From assembly GCA_007116835.1 (NCBI GenBank), contig SKHS01000261.1, positions 1 to 33,491 on the forward strand: a stretch of 33,491 bases of DNA. Direction: 5' to 3'. How positions within the stretch are numbered: position 1 is the first letter of the stretch; the number at the start of each line of letters is the position of its first letter. The translations under genes were made by a program, and so were the position numbers. Below the pieces are notes generated by a model. The model did not search any database. It saw only the letters and a program-made list of their open reading frames with translations, and was not told the origin of the DNA. Below, in pieces: positions 1 through 9,982 of the stretch. The stretch is from Halomonas sp. (GTDB lineage Bacteria; Pseudomonadota; Gammaproteobacteria; Pseudomonadales; Halomonadaceae).

Positions 1-23
1 TCTATCAATATGAGGAACGGGCA

Positions 24-52
24 ACATAAAAAAGCCCCGCTCAGGCGGGGCT
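24..52 (-). terminator. Rho-independent terminator of the minus-strand gene at 131-466
   Basis: AGCCCCGC-tcag-GCGGGGCT perfect 8-bp stem (33-40/45-52); A-tract on its left gives a U-tract on the minus-strand transcript. Confidence 0.85.
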
Positions 53-130
53 GCAGATCATAGCACTAGATAAACGTTAGCAGGCGAATAGAGTAAAGAG
101 AGATAAGTGAGGATCACACCAACCGTCACT

Positions 131-466
131 TTAATGCCGTGTCTCAAATGCCACGCGAACGCCGTATGCCATACGCTGTTGCGCGGAAACCGGCGGGGTG
201 TCGTTGCCGATCATCTCATCGGCGGCTTCTGCCCAGGTGAGAACGCCGTGGGTAAAACCAAGCGGTGCTAGTGCACGGCTGACCCATTGGGTGCCGCTAA
301 AACGCTTGGTTTCACCCTGGGCATCGACCAGCAAGCTAACCGAATCATGGTGATGCAATCGCACGATATACCAGCCCATATCGATGCCATGTAGCTCTAC
401 CTCGGGAAGCGGCGCTTGAAGCTGCGCGAGGTCATCAAGCGTGAGGTGGGTGGGGAGTGAAAGCAT
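131..466 (-). CDS. Small conserved hypothetical protein (possibly DUF6482-like)
   Basis: 111-aa ORF with terminator downstream; family guess from general resemblance only. Confidence 0.65.
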   Translation of the reverse strand: MLSLPTHLTLDDLAQLQAPLPEVELHGIDMGWYIVRLHHHDSVSLLVDAQGETKRFSGTQWVSRALAPLGFTHGVLTWAEAADEMIGNDTPPVSAQQRMAYGVRVAFETRH

Positions 467-671
467 GTCATACCCTCATCAAGTGGCACTCTATATTTTT
501 GAGTCTAAATATTATGCCGTATTTGTACATCTATTTATGTTTTTTGTACAAGTGTGAGTGGAGCGATAAGGTTTTGGTGACTTGGTTGGTGTTAGCGCGA
601 GCATGATACGCTTTACTGATAATGTCGATTTCTCATAGCTGCTTGGCTACGATAAGCAATTAGTATGAAAA

Positions 672-1589
672 ATGAGACAGTTTATGACGGCCACCCTTGA
701 GCAGCGTGCTCTGAAAATATCTATTCTGGTAACCCTAGGCGTATCGGCCTTGGGCATTGTGTTTGGCCTTTTGTCAGGCTCTCGTTCGGTGCTTTTCGAT
801 GGTGTTTTTTCAACAATTGATGCCGCCATGTCAGGCTTGGCGCTCGTTGTAGCACGGATGGTTGTCAAAGAAGCTAGCCAGCGCTTTCAGCACGGTTATT
901 GGCATCTTGAACCACTGGTAGCGGCGCTTAACGGCAGTATTTTATTGCTGTTATGTTTCTATGCTTTTTTGAATGCTGTCCAGGGATTGATGGAAGGGGG
1001 CAACGAACTCGCTTTCGGAATTGCTATCTTATACGCAGTGGCTGTCACGATGATCTGTACCGCCATGGCGGTCTATCAGCGCAAGTTAAACCGCCAAGTT
1101 AAGTCGGAATTGGTGCGTATTGATATGCATGGGTGGGTGATGGCGGCGCTCATAACAGGGGCATTGCTGGTGGCCTTTGGCATCGCCTGGATGATGGAGA
1201 AAACCAGCTATGCCTATTTGACCCCCTATGTAGACTCTCTATTGCTCACCGTGCTGACTTTGTGCTTATTGCCAGTTCCCATTGGTATTGTAAAACGTGC
1301 GATGCGAGATATTTTTCTGATTGCTCCCAGTGCGTTAGACAGCGAAGTTCATACGGCCATGGGGCCTGTGATGCAACGAGAGGGTGTGCTTTCCTATACC
1401 AGTCATGTCGCTAAAAGTGGGCGCGGTTATTTCATCGAGATCCATATTGTGACATCGCCTGATTTTGCCTGCGAGAACGGGGTTGCCGAGCTGGATAATA
1501 TCCGTGGACAGATTGTTGAGAGGATCTCTATTGCGCCTGAGCACTGCTGGTTTACGGTCGCCTTTACTGCGGATAAACGGTGGATTTGA
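672..1589 (+). CDS. Cation diffusion facilitator (CDF) family transporter
   Basis: 305-aa multi-TM ORF, N-terminal 'SVLFDGVFSTIDA..' and 'FQHGYWHLEPLVA' CDF-type motifs; start may be the ATG at 684. Confidence 0.8.
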   Translation: MRQFMTATLEQRALKISILVTLGVSALGIVFGLLSGSRSVLFDGVFSTIDAAMSGLALVVARMVVKEASQRFQHGYWHLEPLVAALNGSILLLLCFYAFLNAVQGLMEGGNELAFGIAILYAVAVTMICTAMAVYQRKLNRQVKSELVRIDMHGWVMAALITGALLVAFGIAWMMEKTSYAYLTPYVDSLLLTVLTLCLLPVPIGIVKRAMRDIFLIAPSALDSEVHTAMGPVMQREGVLSYTSHVAKSGRGYFIEIHIVTSPDFACENGVAELDNIRGQIVERISIAPEHCWFTVAFTADKRWI

Positions 1590-1625
1590 TACCTCATTAA
1601 GTGGGCAGGCTGATGCTTATTTCCA

Positions 1626-2387
1626 TCAAGGTGCCAGTAAAAACTGAGGAGTACGCAGGTCTTCATATGCTACGCGGTTGATGTTGACCTGATAAATGTC
1701 CTCAATGCGCCTTGATGTAAGCACCTGGGCGGGCGTGCCGTGGGCAATGCGCTGCCCTTTATGTAACAGCCACACTTGGTCGGCGTAGGTGCTGGCTAGA
1801 TTGAGGTCGTGAAGCACACAAACAATCGCCATACGGTGCCGTTCCGCCCAGGCGCGCAGCTGGCGCATTAAACGCTGCTGCTGGCCGATATCGAGAGCGC
1901 TGGTGGGCTCATCCAGCAGTAAAAGCCCACCATCCTTTGCGGTGGAAGAGCGCCGTGAAAGCAACTGACAAACACCCCGCGCAATCATTACCCGCTGACG
2001 TTCGCCGCCGGAAAGTGATAGTACGCTGCGGGTAGCTAAATGCGTCAGGTCTAAATCATGCAGTAACTCTACAACAAGTGCGTTGCTGGGGTTGCTGCCT
2101 AAACTCACCAGCTCACAGGTTTGCCAGTCAAAGCCGGGCAGTTCCTGCTGAGCCACCAGTGCGCGACGATTGGCAAGCTCGCTAATTGGCCAATCACCCA
2201 GAGGTTTGCCATCCAGGTGTAGCTCGCCTTGTTCACAGGGGCGAAACCCCGATAGCATGCTAAGTAGTGTGCTTTTGCCCGCGCCGTTGGGACCAACAAT
2301 GGCGAGTAGCTCACCAGGGCGAAGTGTGCCGTCCAGCGGTGAGATAGAGGGCGTGGTGGTGAAGCCCGCTTGATGTAGGGTTAGCAT
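1626..2387 (-). CDS. hmuV: Haemin ABC transporter ATP-binding protein HmuV; ORF-track start at 2633 is too long
   Basis: Walker A GPNGAGKST, signature LSGGERQR, Walker B LLLLDEPTSALD; start MLTLHQAGF at 2387 overlaps hmuU stop by 7 bp. Confidence 0.9.
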   Translation of the reverse strand: MLTLHQAGFTTTPSISPLDGTLRPGELLAIVGPNGAGKSTLLSMLSGFRPCEQGELHLDGKPLGDWPISELANRRALVAQQELPGFDWQTCELVSLGSNPSNALVVELLHDLDLTHLATRSVLSLSGGERQRVMIARGVCQLLSRRSSTAKDGGLLLLDEPTSALDIGQQQRLMRQLRAWAERHRMAIVCVLHDLNLASTYADQVWLLHKGQRIAHGTPAQVLTSRRIEDIYQVNINRVAYEDLRTPQFLLAP

Positions 2388-3421
2388 GCCCGATTCCGAC
2401 GCATTAGGAGGTAAAGAAAATAGGGGCCGCCCAGTAGGCTGGTTAACAGCCCGACGGGAATTTCGGCGGGGGCACCCAAGGTACGCGCCAGGGTATCTGC
2501 GACCACTAATAGTAGCGCGCCACCGAGCATTGACGCGGGCAGCAGTAGGCGGTGGCCAGGCCCGAGCCAAAGCCGCAGGCAGTGCGGCACGAGTAAGCCC
2601 AAAAAGCCAATCACGCCGGTAAGCGCAACGCACAGCCCTACGCCAAGTGAGGTCGCCACCACAACGCGGCGCTTGAGCCGGGTGGCGTCAAGCCCGGCAG
2701 CGTGGGCGGTGGCCTCTCCTAGCTGCAGCAGGTCGAGTTCTTTGGCACTGCGCAACAGCATCCATAGAGCGACGCTAATGAGTAGCAGTGCGAGTGCCGT
2801 GGTGCGCCATAGGGCGTTGGTGAGCGTTCCCATTCCCCATAAACTGAGCTGACGGAGCTGTTCGTCGCTGGCAATAAACGCCAGTACACCGCCTCCAGCA
2901 CCTGCTAAGGTGTTGATTGCTAAGCCCGCGAGTAGCAGCGACATGACGGCGGCACTGCCACCCCCTTGGCGCTTGGCAATGCCAAACACCACCAAACAGA
3001 CGCAAAGGGCTCCGAGAAAGCCCGCCGCAAACTGACCGTAAAGGCTACCGGCAGCGCTGCCCTGAAATAGCACAATCCAAAGCGCCACAAATAGCCCCGC
3101 GCCGCTTGCGAGCCCAAGCAGAGTAGGGTCGGCCAGTGGGTTGCGAAATAGCCCCTGCATGGCGGCTCCGCTACCCGCCAGCATCGCTCCCACGGCAACC
3201 CCCAGCAGTAAGCGCGGCAGGCGAAGTTGCCACCACACCTGGACGCTGAGTTCACTGGCACTGCCATTGATGAGTGCCCAGGGTGATACGCCCAACGTAC
3301 CCGAGGCGGCACCCCAGCCCAGGGCAATTATTAGCGCCAGCGTAAGGCTGCTTAATACACGTATGGTTCGGCTAAGCGGTAGCCCAAGTCGATAACGGAC
3401 ATAGGGGGCGCTAGAGATCAT
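2381..3421 (-). CDS. hmuU: Haemin ABC transporter permease (FecCD family)
   Basis: 346 aa multi-TM, FecCD motifs (RLPRLLLGVAVGAMLAGSGAAMQGLFRNPLADPTLLG). Confidence 0.9.
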   Translation of the reverse strand: MISSAPYVRYRLGLPLSRTIRVLSSLTLALIIALGWGAASGTLGVSPWALINGSASELSVQVWWQLRLPRLLLGVAVGAMLAGSGAAMQGLFRNPLADPTLLGLASGAGLFVALWIVLFQGSAAGSLYGQFAAGFLGALCVCLVVFGIAKRQGGGSAAVMSLLLAGLAINTLAGAGGGVLAFIASDEQLRQLSLWGMGTLTNALWRTTALALLLISVALWMLLRSAKELDLLQLGEATAHAAGLDATRLKRRVVVATSLGVGLCVALTGVIGFLGLLVPHCLRLWLGPGHRLLLPASMLGGALLLVVADTLARTLGAPAEIPVGLLTSLLGGPYFLYLLMRRNRAC

Positions 3422-4290
3422 CGGCTAACCTGCTCTATGCCAAGCAGTGCTTCAATGTTCTGGCGCAGGGTAAATAGTTGGTCAGGCGTGCGGGGGCCAA
3501 AACCGAGCAGCGACTGATCATCAATCACAATAAGCCGCTGTTCACGTCCTGCGGGCGTTAAACGCATACCCGGTAGCTGCCATAGCGCGCTTTCACCGCC
3601 CAGCGCGTCTAGCCCCCGCTGGGACATAATCACCAGCGTGGGTGCTTCTTTGGCCAAGGCCTCTGCCGCAACGTTTTGATAACCCGCCATATTGTCAAAA
3701 GCATTGTCGATTCCAATGGCCTCCAAGGCGATATGGGCGGCGGTATCGTTACCCGCGACTCGCGGTGTTAGGCCGCTATGGTGAAGAATAAACATCGCAC
3801 GCGTGTCAGGCAGCGGGGGGAGAGCTGCCAATCGCTCAAGGGTGGCGGTGAGTGAGGCGGCCAGCGCGTCGCCCTCTTGCTGGCGCTGGGTGTGCTGAGC
3901 CACCGTGCGGACTTTCTCGGCAATGGAGGAAAGCGAGGCAGGCGCATCGATTACATCAACCGTTACGCCCACGGCCTCTAGCTGTTCCAACACTTCTTTA
4001 GGGCCCGACTGGCTGGCTGCCAGCACACGGTTCGGTGCAACAGAGAGCACACTTTCTGCCGACAGTTGGCGTAAATAGCCTACCGAAGGCAGTGCGGCCA
4101 TTTCTGGTGGGTGGGTGACCGTGTCGTCGCGGGCAACGACCTCAATATCCGCGTCAAGGGCAGCAATAGTTTCAGCGATATCACCGCCCAGGATGACCCA
4201 GCGCTCGTTGGCTAGCGCCCCTCCCATGGTGGTTAGCCAGCCAATAAGCAGCACAGCAAGTGAACAGCATTTAAAGGGGGTTGCGTTCAT
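3418..4290 (-). CDS. hmuT: Haemin ABC transporter substrate-binding protein
   Basis: Signal peptide, periplasmic binding protein fold motifs (VGYLRQLSAESVLSVAPNRVLA); ATGA overlap with hmuU. Confidence 0.88.
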   Translation of the reverse strand: MNATPFKCCSLAVLLIGWLTTMGGALANERWVILGGDIAETIAALDADIEVVARDDTVTHPPEMAALPSVGYLRQLSAESVLSVAPNRVLAASQSGPKEVLEQLEAVGVTVDVIDAPASLSSIAEKVRTVAQHTQRQQEGDALAASLTATLERLAALPPLPDTRAMFILHHSGLTPRVAGNDTAAHIALEAIGIDNAFDNMAGYQNVAAEALAKEAPTLVIMSQRGLDALGGESALWQLPGMRLTPAGREQRLIVIDDQSLLGFGPRTPDQLFTLRQNIEALLGIEQVSR

Positions 4291-5339
4291 GCCACCGCCT
4301 CTTGGCTGCCGAGTTCATCCAGCAGTTGTCGCCACTCCCAGCGCTCAATGCTTCCTTCCTGGCGCTGAGCGTACATTTGCAGCACCAACGTGCCTTCTGC
4401 ATCAAAAGCTTCCACGCTAGTGACGCCACCGTCGCGGTTAGGCTTACTAACCTGCCACACTTGGTCGATAGCGGTGTCGTTAAGGTGCAGGGTGAACTGC
4501 TCGCCGAACAGGTTTAGCCAGCCGTGGGCGCGTTGAGGTTCAGGTAGCGTGCCAGTACGAATTTGCACGCAGCCAGGACTGGCCACGAACAGCATCAGTG
4601 GCAGCGTGCGTTGACTTGCTTTAGTTAACAGACTTTCTAGAGCATCCACGGGGAGGGAGCGCGTAAAGCGGCCTTCCATTAGCTGGTTGGCTTCGAGACG
4701 TTCCAGGTGGTGACGTTGAAGCAGGGCGAAGAATTGGTGCACATCGCGCATCGCCGCCCATTCGCTGGCTAGCGTTGGCGCTGCTGGAAGGGCACGCTTT
4801 AAGCGGGGAACGCACTGGGTAAACGCGGGAGTGTCCATGGTGCCCAGTGCGGCTAGCGCTCCCCAGTGGCGAGGTAGCGGATTTTCCAGTGCAAAACTCT
4901 TATGAATGGCGCAACCATGCTGGTTGAAAACTTGCAGACTCCAGCGCCACTGGGCTGTTTCGTTCCCCGTGGGCACTGGGTCACGGATTAGGCAGGCCCA
5001 GTGCCAATGGGAATACAGCAGCCGTAAATCTAGGCCGCCTGGGTCAAGTAACAAGCCCGTTTGTGGCCCGCCGTTTAGTTCTGGGTAATCACCGGTTTGT
5101 TCAAGTACGGCTAAGCGTGAGCGGGTGAGGGCTTTGACACGCCCCAGCTGAGGCAAGCGAGCGGCAAGATCTTTCGGGGCTAGAGGCAGCGTCCACACGT
5201 CGCGGCCTAAGCGGGCGGCCTGCAGTTCACCTTCGCTGATCGATAAGCGCTCAGCGATATCAATCGCTGGCAGGCGCGGTCGTGCTGCCCTTGCTGCGTC
5301 AAAGGCTTCTAGAATTGCGATCTGTTGAGACTCCATCAT
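4287..5339 (-). CDS. hmuS: Haemin-degrading factor HmuS/ChuS family
   Basis: 350 aa; 'FWQV/FNQHGCAIHKSF' and 'GWLNLFGEQFTLHLN' repeats typical of HmuS; ATGA overlap with hmuT. Confidence 0.88.
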   Translation of the reverse strand: MMESQQIAILEAFDAARAARPRLPAIDIAERLSISEGELQAARLGRDVWTLPLAPKDLAARLPQLGRVKALTRSRLAVLEQTGDYPELNGGPQTGLLLDPGGLDLRLLYSHWHWACLIRDPVPTGNETAQWRWSLQVFNQHGCAIHKSFALENPLPRHWGALAALGTMDTPAFTQCVPRLKRALPAAPTLASEWAAMRDVHQFFALLQRHHLERLEANQLMEGRFTRSLPVDALESLLTKASQRTLPLMLFVASPGCVQIRTGTLPEPQRAHGWLNLFGEQFTLHLNDTAIDQVWQVSKPNRDGGVTSVEAFDAEGTLVLQMYAQRQEGSIERWEWRQLLDELGSQEAVA

Positions 5340-5370
5340 ACGTCACCTCTAGAATTAACAGGACAGGGGG

Positions 5371-7344
5371 TTACCACTGCCAGTTGAGGGTGGCGAACAG
5401 GCTGCGCCCGTCGCCCAGGCTGCCATCAGGTCGGTACCACACCTTGTCGCCAAGGTTGGCGAGGCGCAGTGCGGTATCAATGGCGGGGGTGATTTGCCAG
5501 GCAAGATGTAGATCGTGCAGTCCGTAACCGGGCAGGCGCTCATCGTCACCTTGTTTATCGAAGGATTGGGCAAAACGGCCTTGCCAACCGATCCGTACAT
5601 CGCCGTTATAAAGCGCGATGTCATTGCCCACTGTCATTTCCAACGGTGTTTGGCTACCCAGGGCATCGCCGCTGTCACGGTCTTTACCAGATACTTCCGA
5701 AAGGCCCGCAAAACTGGTGAGGAGTGGGAATGCGCTAGGTTGCCAAGAAAGTCGGACGTCATAGCCCCACAGCTGGGCGCGCTGTACATTTACCGCTTGA
5801 GTGGTGCCGGCCATGATATCGACCTGAGTGTCGATGAAGTCGTCAGCGCGGGTGTCGAAGTAGCTGGCGCGCACCTGCCAATCGCCTTGGTGCCACACCA
5901 CGCCGCTTTCCCAGGTGCGGCTGGTTTCAGGCGATAGGCTAGGGTTGGGAATCCAGTAGTTGTCGGGTGCACAGAAGAATGGTCCCGCGCAGAAGCCGGC
6001 AAAGTGGCGTTCATTGGCGTAGAGCTCGGAAAGACTCGGGGCGCGGAAAGCTTCGGCGTAGCCGGAGAACAGCATGAGAGAATCATCTGGCCGCCACGCA
6101 AGGCGGAAACGCGGCGATAGCTGGTCATGTACGCTGTCAGCATCATGTTGACCGCTGGCATCGTAGCGGTCGTAGCGCGCGCCAATACCGACATCAAATT
6201 GCCCCACACCGCCCTCAGCTAGGTAGCTACCGGCAGTGAGGGTGGTGTCTAAATAGGCCGCTTGGGTGTCGATATCTGCCTTGGGGAAGCCGTTAGCGTT
6301 GCCTTCTGGACGTTGGCGAGCCTGCTCTAGCTCCGCACCAAACACCAGCGTTTGCGAGAGCCAACCATGATCAATGCTGTGATAGCCGTCGCTTTGCAGG
6401 CCAACACGCTCCAGAGTGCGGCTGGCCTGGGACTCATCGATATCCTGTTGGCTAAAGGTGAGCTGTGAGGTGATTTCAGTGGCGCCACTTGGCTGCCAAC
6501 GGTGGCCAAGCTGTACGTTGTTGCTCTCAACATCTCGCTCGCGCAGCGGGTTGCTAGTACTGGTCGATAACTGCTGCGGGTTGGCGGGTTGGGTGGTGCT
6601 CTCGTCATAATGCTGCCAGCTAATAAACACCCGCTGATCGTCGCTTGGCTCCCAGCCGCCTTTTAAGAGCATGCTATTTAGGCTGGCGTCCTCTGCAGCT
6701 TTATCGCCCCCGGCGCGGCGAATATCGCTGGATTCACTACGGCCTAAGGAAAACAGCCCATCTACCTGCCCATTAGCCGTATCGCGGCGGCCAAAGGCCG
6801 TCAGGCTGCCACGCATTTCGTCGCTGGCCGTTGCACCGCCTAGGGATAGGCGCACACCGCTATCTTTGCCAGGGGGTAGCAGGTCGCTGGCTTCTACACT
6901 GGTAAAACTAACCACACCGCCCATGGCATTACTGCCATACAGGCTGGAAAGTGCACCGCGGGCAATCTGGACTTCTTGAATTAAGACGGGGTCGAGGAAG
7001 AAGTTACCCACATGGCCGGTGGCAATATCCTGTCGAGTACCATCTAGGCGCACCAGCACACCATTTCGTCCGAAGCCCCGCATGCTCAGCGTTTGTCCAT
7101 TACGGCGTCCTTGGCCAGCAACATGCAAGCCGGGCTGGCGGCTCAGTACATCTTCAACGCGGCTGGCGGTGGCAAGCGCTGCATCTTGACGGTCAATGAT
7201 GTCGATTATCAACGGTGCGCGGGAAAGGTCTGTAGGCGCTCGGGTGCCCGTGACTGTAACGGGATCTAAGTCGGTGCCATGGGCGTGGGCAGGCAGCAGA
7301 GGGAGTAAGGTAAGGCAAAGGCCTAATGTGTAGGTCGGTTTCAT
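5371..7344 (-). CDS. TonB-dependent haem/haemoglobin receptor
   Basis: 657 aa, signal peptide, plug domain (VTVTGTRAPTDLSRAPLIIDIIDRQD), terminal beta-strand ending NWQW; in haem operon. Confidence 0.9.
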   Translation of the reverse strand: MKPTYTLGLCLTLLPLLPAHAHGTDLDPVTVTGTRAPTDLSRAPLIIDIIDRQDAALATASRVEDVLSRQPGLHVAGQGRRNGQTLSMRGFGRNGVLVRLDGTRQDIATGHVGNFFLDPVLIQEVQIARGALSSLYGSNAMGGVVSFTSVEASDLLPPGKDSGVRLSLGGATASDEMRGSLTAFGRRDTANGQVDGLFSLGRSESSDIRRAGGDKAAEDASLNSMLLKGGWEPSDDQRVFISWQHYDESTTQPANPQQLSTSTSNPLRERDVESNNVQLGHRWQPSGATEITSQLTFSQQDIDESQASRTLERVGLQSDGYHSIDHGWLSQTLVFGAELEQARQRPEGNANGFPKADIDTQAAYLDTTLTAGSYLAEGGVGQFDVGIGARYDRYDASGQHDADSVHDQLSPRFRLAWRPDDSLMLFSGYAEAFRAPSLSELYANERHFAGFCAGPFFCAPDNYWIPNPSLSPETSRTWESGVVWHQGDWQVRASYFDTRADDFIDTQVDIMAGTTQAVNVQRAQLWGYDVRLSWQPSAFPLLTSFAGLSEVSGKDRDSGDALGSQTPLEMTVGNDIALYNGDVRIGWQGRFAQSFDKQGDDERLPGYGLHDLHLAWQITPAIDTALRLANLGDKVWYRPDGSLGDGRSLFATLNWQW

Positions 7345-7438
7345 GGGCCAGGCAGTTCCAGCAATAAGTGATGGATAACATGGCTGGCGGGGTGCGGTGG
7401 GCGACCTGGCTGGCTATAAAAGGGTGGGGCTCAATAAC

Positions 7439-7606
7439 TTACGCCGTTAAAATGAGCTTGCCACTTTTCGTGCGTCGCAACACATAACGACGCTGCTCAT
7501 GAAGAATAATCAGCTGACCGTCTTGATCGAGCAGCGCCTGGCTGGTTACCTCGCGGGGTGCGCTAGGCGTGCCTTGTTGGGCGGCGAATTGTTTCCTAGG
7601 CTGCAT
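7439..7606 (-). CDS. hemP: Haemin uptake protein HemP (55 aa), not in ORF track
   Basis: Translated by eye: MQPRKQFAAQQGTPSAPREVTSQALLDQDGQLIILHEQRRYVLRRTKSGKLILTA; HemP-type C-terminus '..LRRTKSGKLILTK/A'; directly upstream of the TonB receptor. Confidence 0.88.
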   Translation of the reverse strand: MQPRKQFAAQQGTPSAPREVTSQALLDQDGQLIILHEQRRYVLRRTKSGKLILTA

Positions 7607-7622
7607 GAGAGAATTTTTCCTG

Positions 7623-7650
7623 CGTTAATGATAAGCATTAGCATTAATTT
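7623..7650 (-). promoter_or_regulatory. Candidate Fur box upstream of hemP-hmu operon
   Basis: TGATAAGCATTAGCA (7629-7643) versus TGATAATnATTATCA, 12/14 matches, 23 bp upstream of hemP ATG. Confidence 0.75.
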
Positions 7651-7804
7651 AGCAGGTTTTCCCATCACTCACAACCGCTACAAAGACGCTGGCTTTCCCT
7701 TGTCTAGCCTACGAAGCGCTCTCGCGGGGGGACGCGGGGTGGGCTACGGTTTTCGGCTTGTATGCGTGCATCACGTCACTCAAAGGATCCCTCGTCAGGA
7801 GGTG

Positions 7805-9163
7805 TTATCCCAGAATAATTAAGGTGGCTAATCCTAAAAATGACAAAAACCCGACCACATCGGTGACCGTGGTTAAAATCACCGCACCGGATAATGCGGG
7901 ATCAATTTTTAATTTTTTCAACACCAGTGGAATTAGCACGCCAGCGAGATTGGCAACACTCATATTGATAAAGATTGCCAGTGTAATCACGAGCGTAATC
8001 AATGGGTCGCCAAACCAAATATGTGAAATTAAGCCAACCACTAACGACCACACAAGACCATTGCTTGCCCCAACCCATAGCTCTTTATTATAGAGCCAGC
8101 GTTTGTTATTGCCGGCAAGTTGGCCAAGCGCTAAGCCACGTATCACAACGGTTAGGGTTTGACTGCCTGCAATCCCCCCCATGCTGGCCACCACCGGCAT
8201 TAAAATCGCTAAGGCAACTATTTGATCGAGCACTTCTTCAAACTGCCCGATGACGGATGCCGCTAAGAAGGCTGTTAGCAGATTAATGCCCAGCCAAATT
8301 CCTCGGCTTTTCGCACTCCGTATAATGGGCGTAAACACTTCTTCTTCATCACTGACGCCTGCCATATGCTTCAAGGTCATATCGGCATCGTCTTGGGTGA
8401 TCTCCAAAACGTCGGCGGCGTTTAGCTGCCCGACCAATAACCCATCACTGTCGCATACGGGTACAAAAGGTAGCTCCTTGGAGCGTAGTAGCACGGCAGC
8501 GTCACTAACTTTCATCTGATCATTTAACGTGAAAGGTTCAACCATATAGTCATCAACCACGCTTTCCTGTGGTTGTTTAATTAAATCTATTAGCGTCAAT
8601 GTGCCAAGTAAGCGCTTATCTTTATCGGTGACCATGATTTGCTGCGACTCATCATCGAGTAAATGATGAATTCGGATATAGCGTTGCACGGCTTCTAGTG
8701 ACACTCCTTGTTTTACATTAACGGTTTCGGGGTCCATGTAACGCCCGACAACGTCATCTTCATAGGCATAAAGGTTCTTAACTTGTGCACGAATGTCGTC
8801 ATTTAGGCTGGCATAAACACTGGTTTTAACAGCCTCGTCGGCAACATCTAATACCTCAGCAACTTCTTGAGCATCCAGGCCTTTAACAATCTGCTCTACG
8901 TCGCTGGCCGATAAATCTTCAATGTAATCAGCGCGAATATTTTCATCAACTTCTGCGAGTACTTCACCTATCACACTGTCGGGAACAAATGCCCAAAGTG
9001 AATCACGTGTTTTGGCGGGAAACGATTCGAGTATTCGAGCAATATCTAAGACAGCTAATTCAGTGAAAAAAGCATTGAGGTTCGCTGAGTCCGAGGCGTC
9101 TATTAGCTGCTGCACATACAACAACTGCTCTTCGGTATTGGCATGTTTTTCATCATCGCGCAT
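7805..9163 (-). CDS. mgtE: Magnesium transporter MgtE (start could be 9163, 9172 or 9196)
   Basis: N-domain, two CBS domains, C-terminal TM domain (MPVVASMGGIAGSQTLTVVIRG). Confidence 0.93.
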   Translation of the reverse strand: MRDDEKHANTEEQLLYVQQLIDASDSANLNAFFTELAVLDIARILESFPAKTRDSLWAFVPDSVIGEVLAEVDENIRADYIEDLSASDVEQIVKGLDAQEVAEVLDVADEAVKTSVYASLNDDIRAQVKNLYAYEDDVVGRYMDPETVNVKQGVSLEAVQRYIRIHHLLDDESQQIMVTDKDKRLLGTLTLIDLIKQPQESVVDDYMVEPFTLNDQMKVSDAAVLLRSKELPFVPVCDSDGLLVGQLNAADVLEITQDDADMTLKHMAGVSDEEEVFTPIIRSAKSRGIWLGINLLTAFLAASVIGQFEEVLDQIVALAILMPVVASMGGIAGSQTLTVVIRGLALGQLAGNNKRWLYNKELWVGASNGLVWSLVVGLISHIWFGDPLITLVITLAIFINMSVANLAGVLIPLVLKKLKIDPALSGAVILTTVTDVVGFLSFLGLATLIILG

Positions 9164-9294
9164 AGGGTCCATCCTTATGGTGGATCGATTTTTCAATGCT
9201 ATCGTTAGGCATAGTTCCTGAATTTAGGGTTGAATGCCACACAGCGCCGCGATGCCAACGCTTTTTGGATTAGTAATTTAGGTTAGTACTTAGG

Positions 9295-9948
9295 CTAGTA
9301 CTTAGCACCATACCCCGCTAAAAACACATCCACAGCGCTGCTAATATGGTGGTGAAGCTCTTTATTGCTGGGGGGCTGGCGAACGCCCATACGAACCTCT
9401 GTGACCAGCATGCCTTGCCACATGCAGCATAGCTGCTCGGCGGCTAGTGTGGGCGCGTTTAGCGTTAAGTGCCCGGCATGGGCAAGCCCTTCCAGTTTTT
9501 CCTGCAGCCACTGCTTGGTGGCCCAGGGGCCCGCCTCGAAAAAGGCCTGCAGCAGCTCTGGGTACTGTTTTCCTTGAGCACTCATCACGCGCTCGACTGC
9601 CAGCACGTGAGGTTCTAATAAAAAGTTGACTAATCCAATGCCCGCCTCAATCAGCGACTGACGAACGGCTTCGTGTGTGTCGGGCAGTTTGTCTAACCCT
9701 CGACGAATAATGGCGGTTTCACGGCGGATCACGCTGCCGAACAGTGCTTCTTTGGTCACAAAATGGCCGTACACGGTGACTTTAGAAACGCCCGCCTCAC
9801 GCGCAACGGCTTCCATGGTGACGCCTTCCAAACCATTGCGGAACAGCAGGCACGCCGCTGCATCCAGCATGGCGTTGTGCTTGGCCATATCTTTCGGGCG
9901 CCCAGCGCTGCGCTTTTGGTTAGGCGGGTTATGTTGAGGGTTGGTCAT
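9295..9948 (-). CDS. TetR/AcrR family transcriptional regulator
   Basis: 217 aa with N-terminal HTH 'GLEGVTMEAVAREAGVSKVTVYGHFVTKEALF'; divergent from RND genes. Confidence 0.93.
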   Translation of the reverse strand: MTNPQHNPPNQKRSAGRPKDMAKHNAMLDAAACLLFRNGLEGVTMEAVAREAGVSKVTVYGHFVTKEALFGSVIRRETAIIRRGLDKLPDTHEAVRQSLIEAGIGLVNFLLEPHVLAVERVMSAQGKQYPELLQAFFEAGPWATKQWLQEKLEGLAHAGHLTLNAPTLAAEQLCCMWQGMLVTEVRMGVRQPPSNKELHHHISSAVDVFLAGYGAKY

Positions 9949-9982
9949 CCAGTGAAATCCGCGTCAATCGAATAAATAAATA

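Noticed and set aside
2386-2622. Plus-strand 78-aa ORF and several other ORFs (e.g. 5515-5937, 27763-28110, 30827-31147, 31261-31854) opposite clear genes
   Set aside because: They lie antisense to confident coding genes, have no recognisable domain, and arise from third-position GC bias; treated as shadow ORFs.
2388-2633. N-terminal 82-residue extension of HmuV
   Set aside because: It overlaps the hmuU coding region in another frame; the conserved protein starts at MLTLHQAGF (2387).
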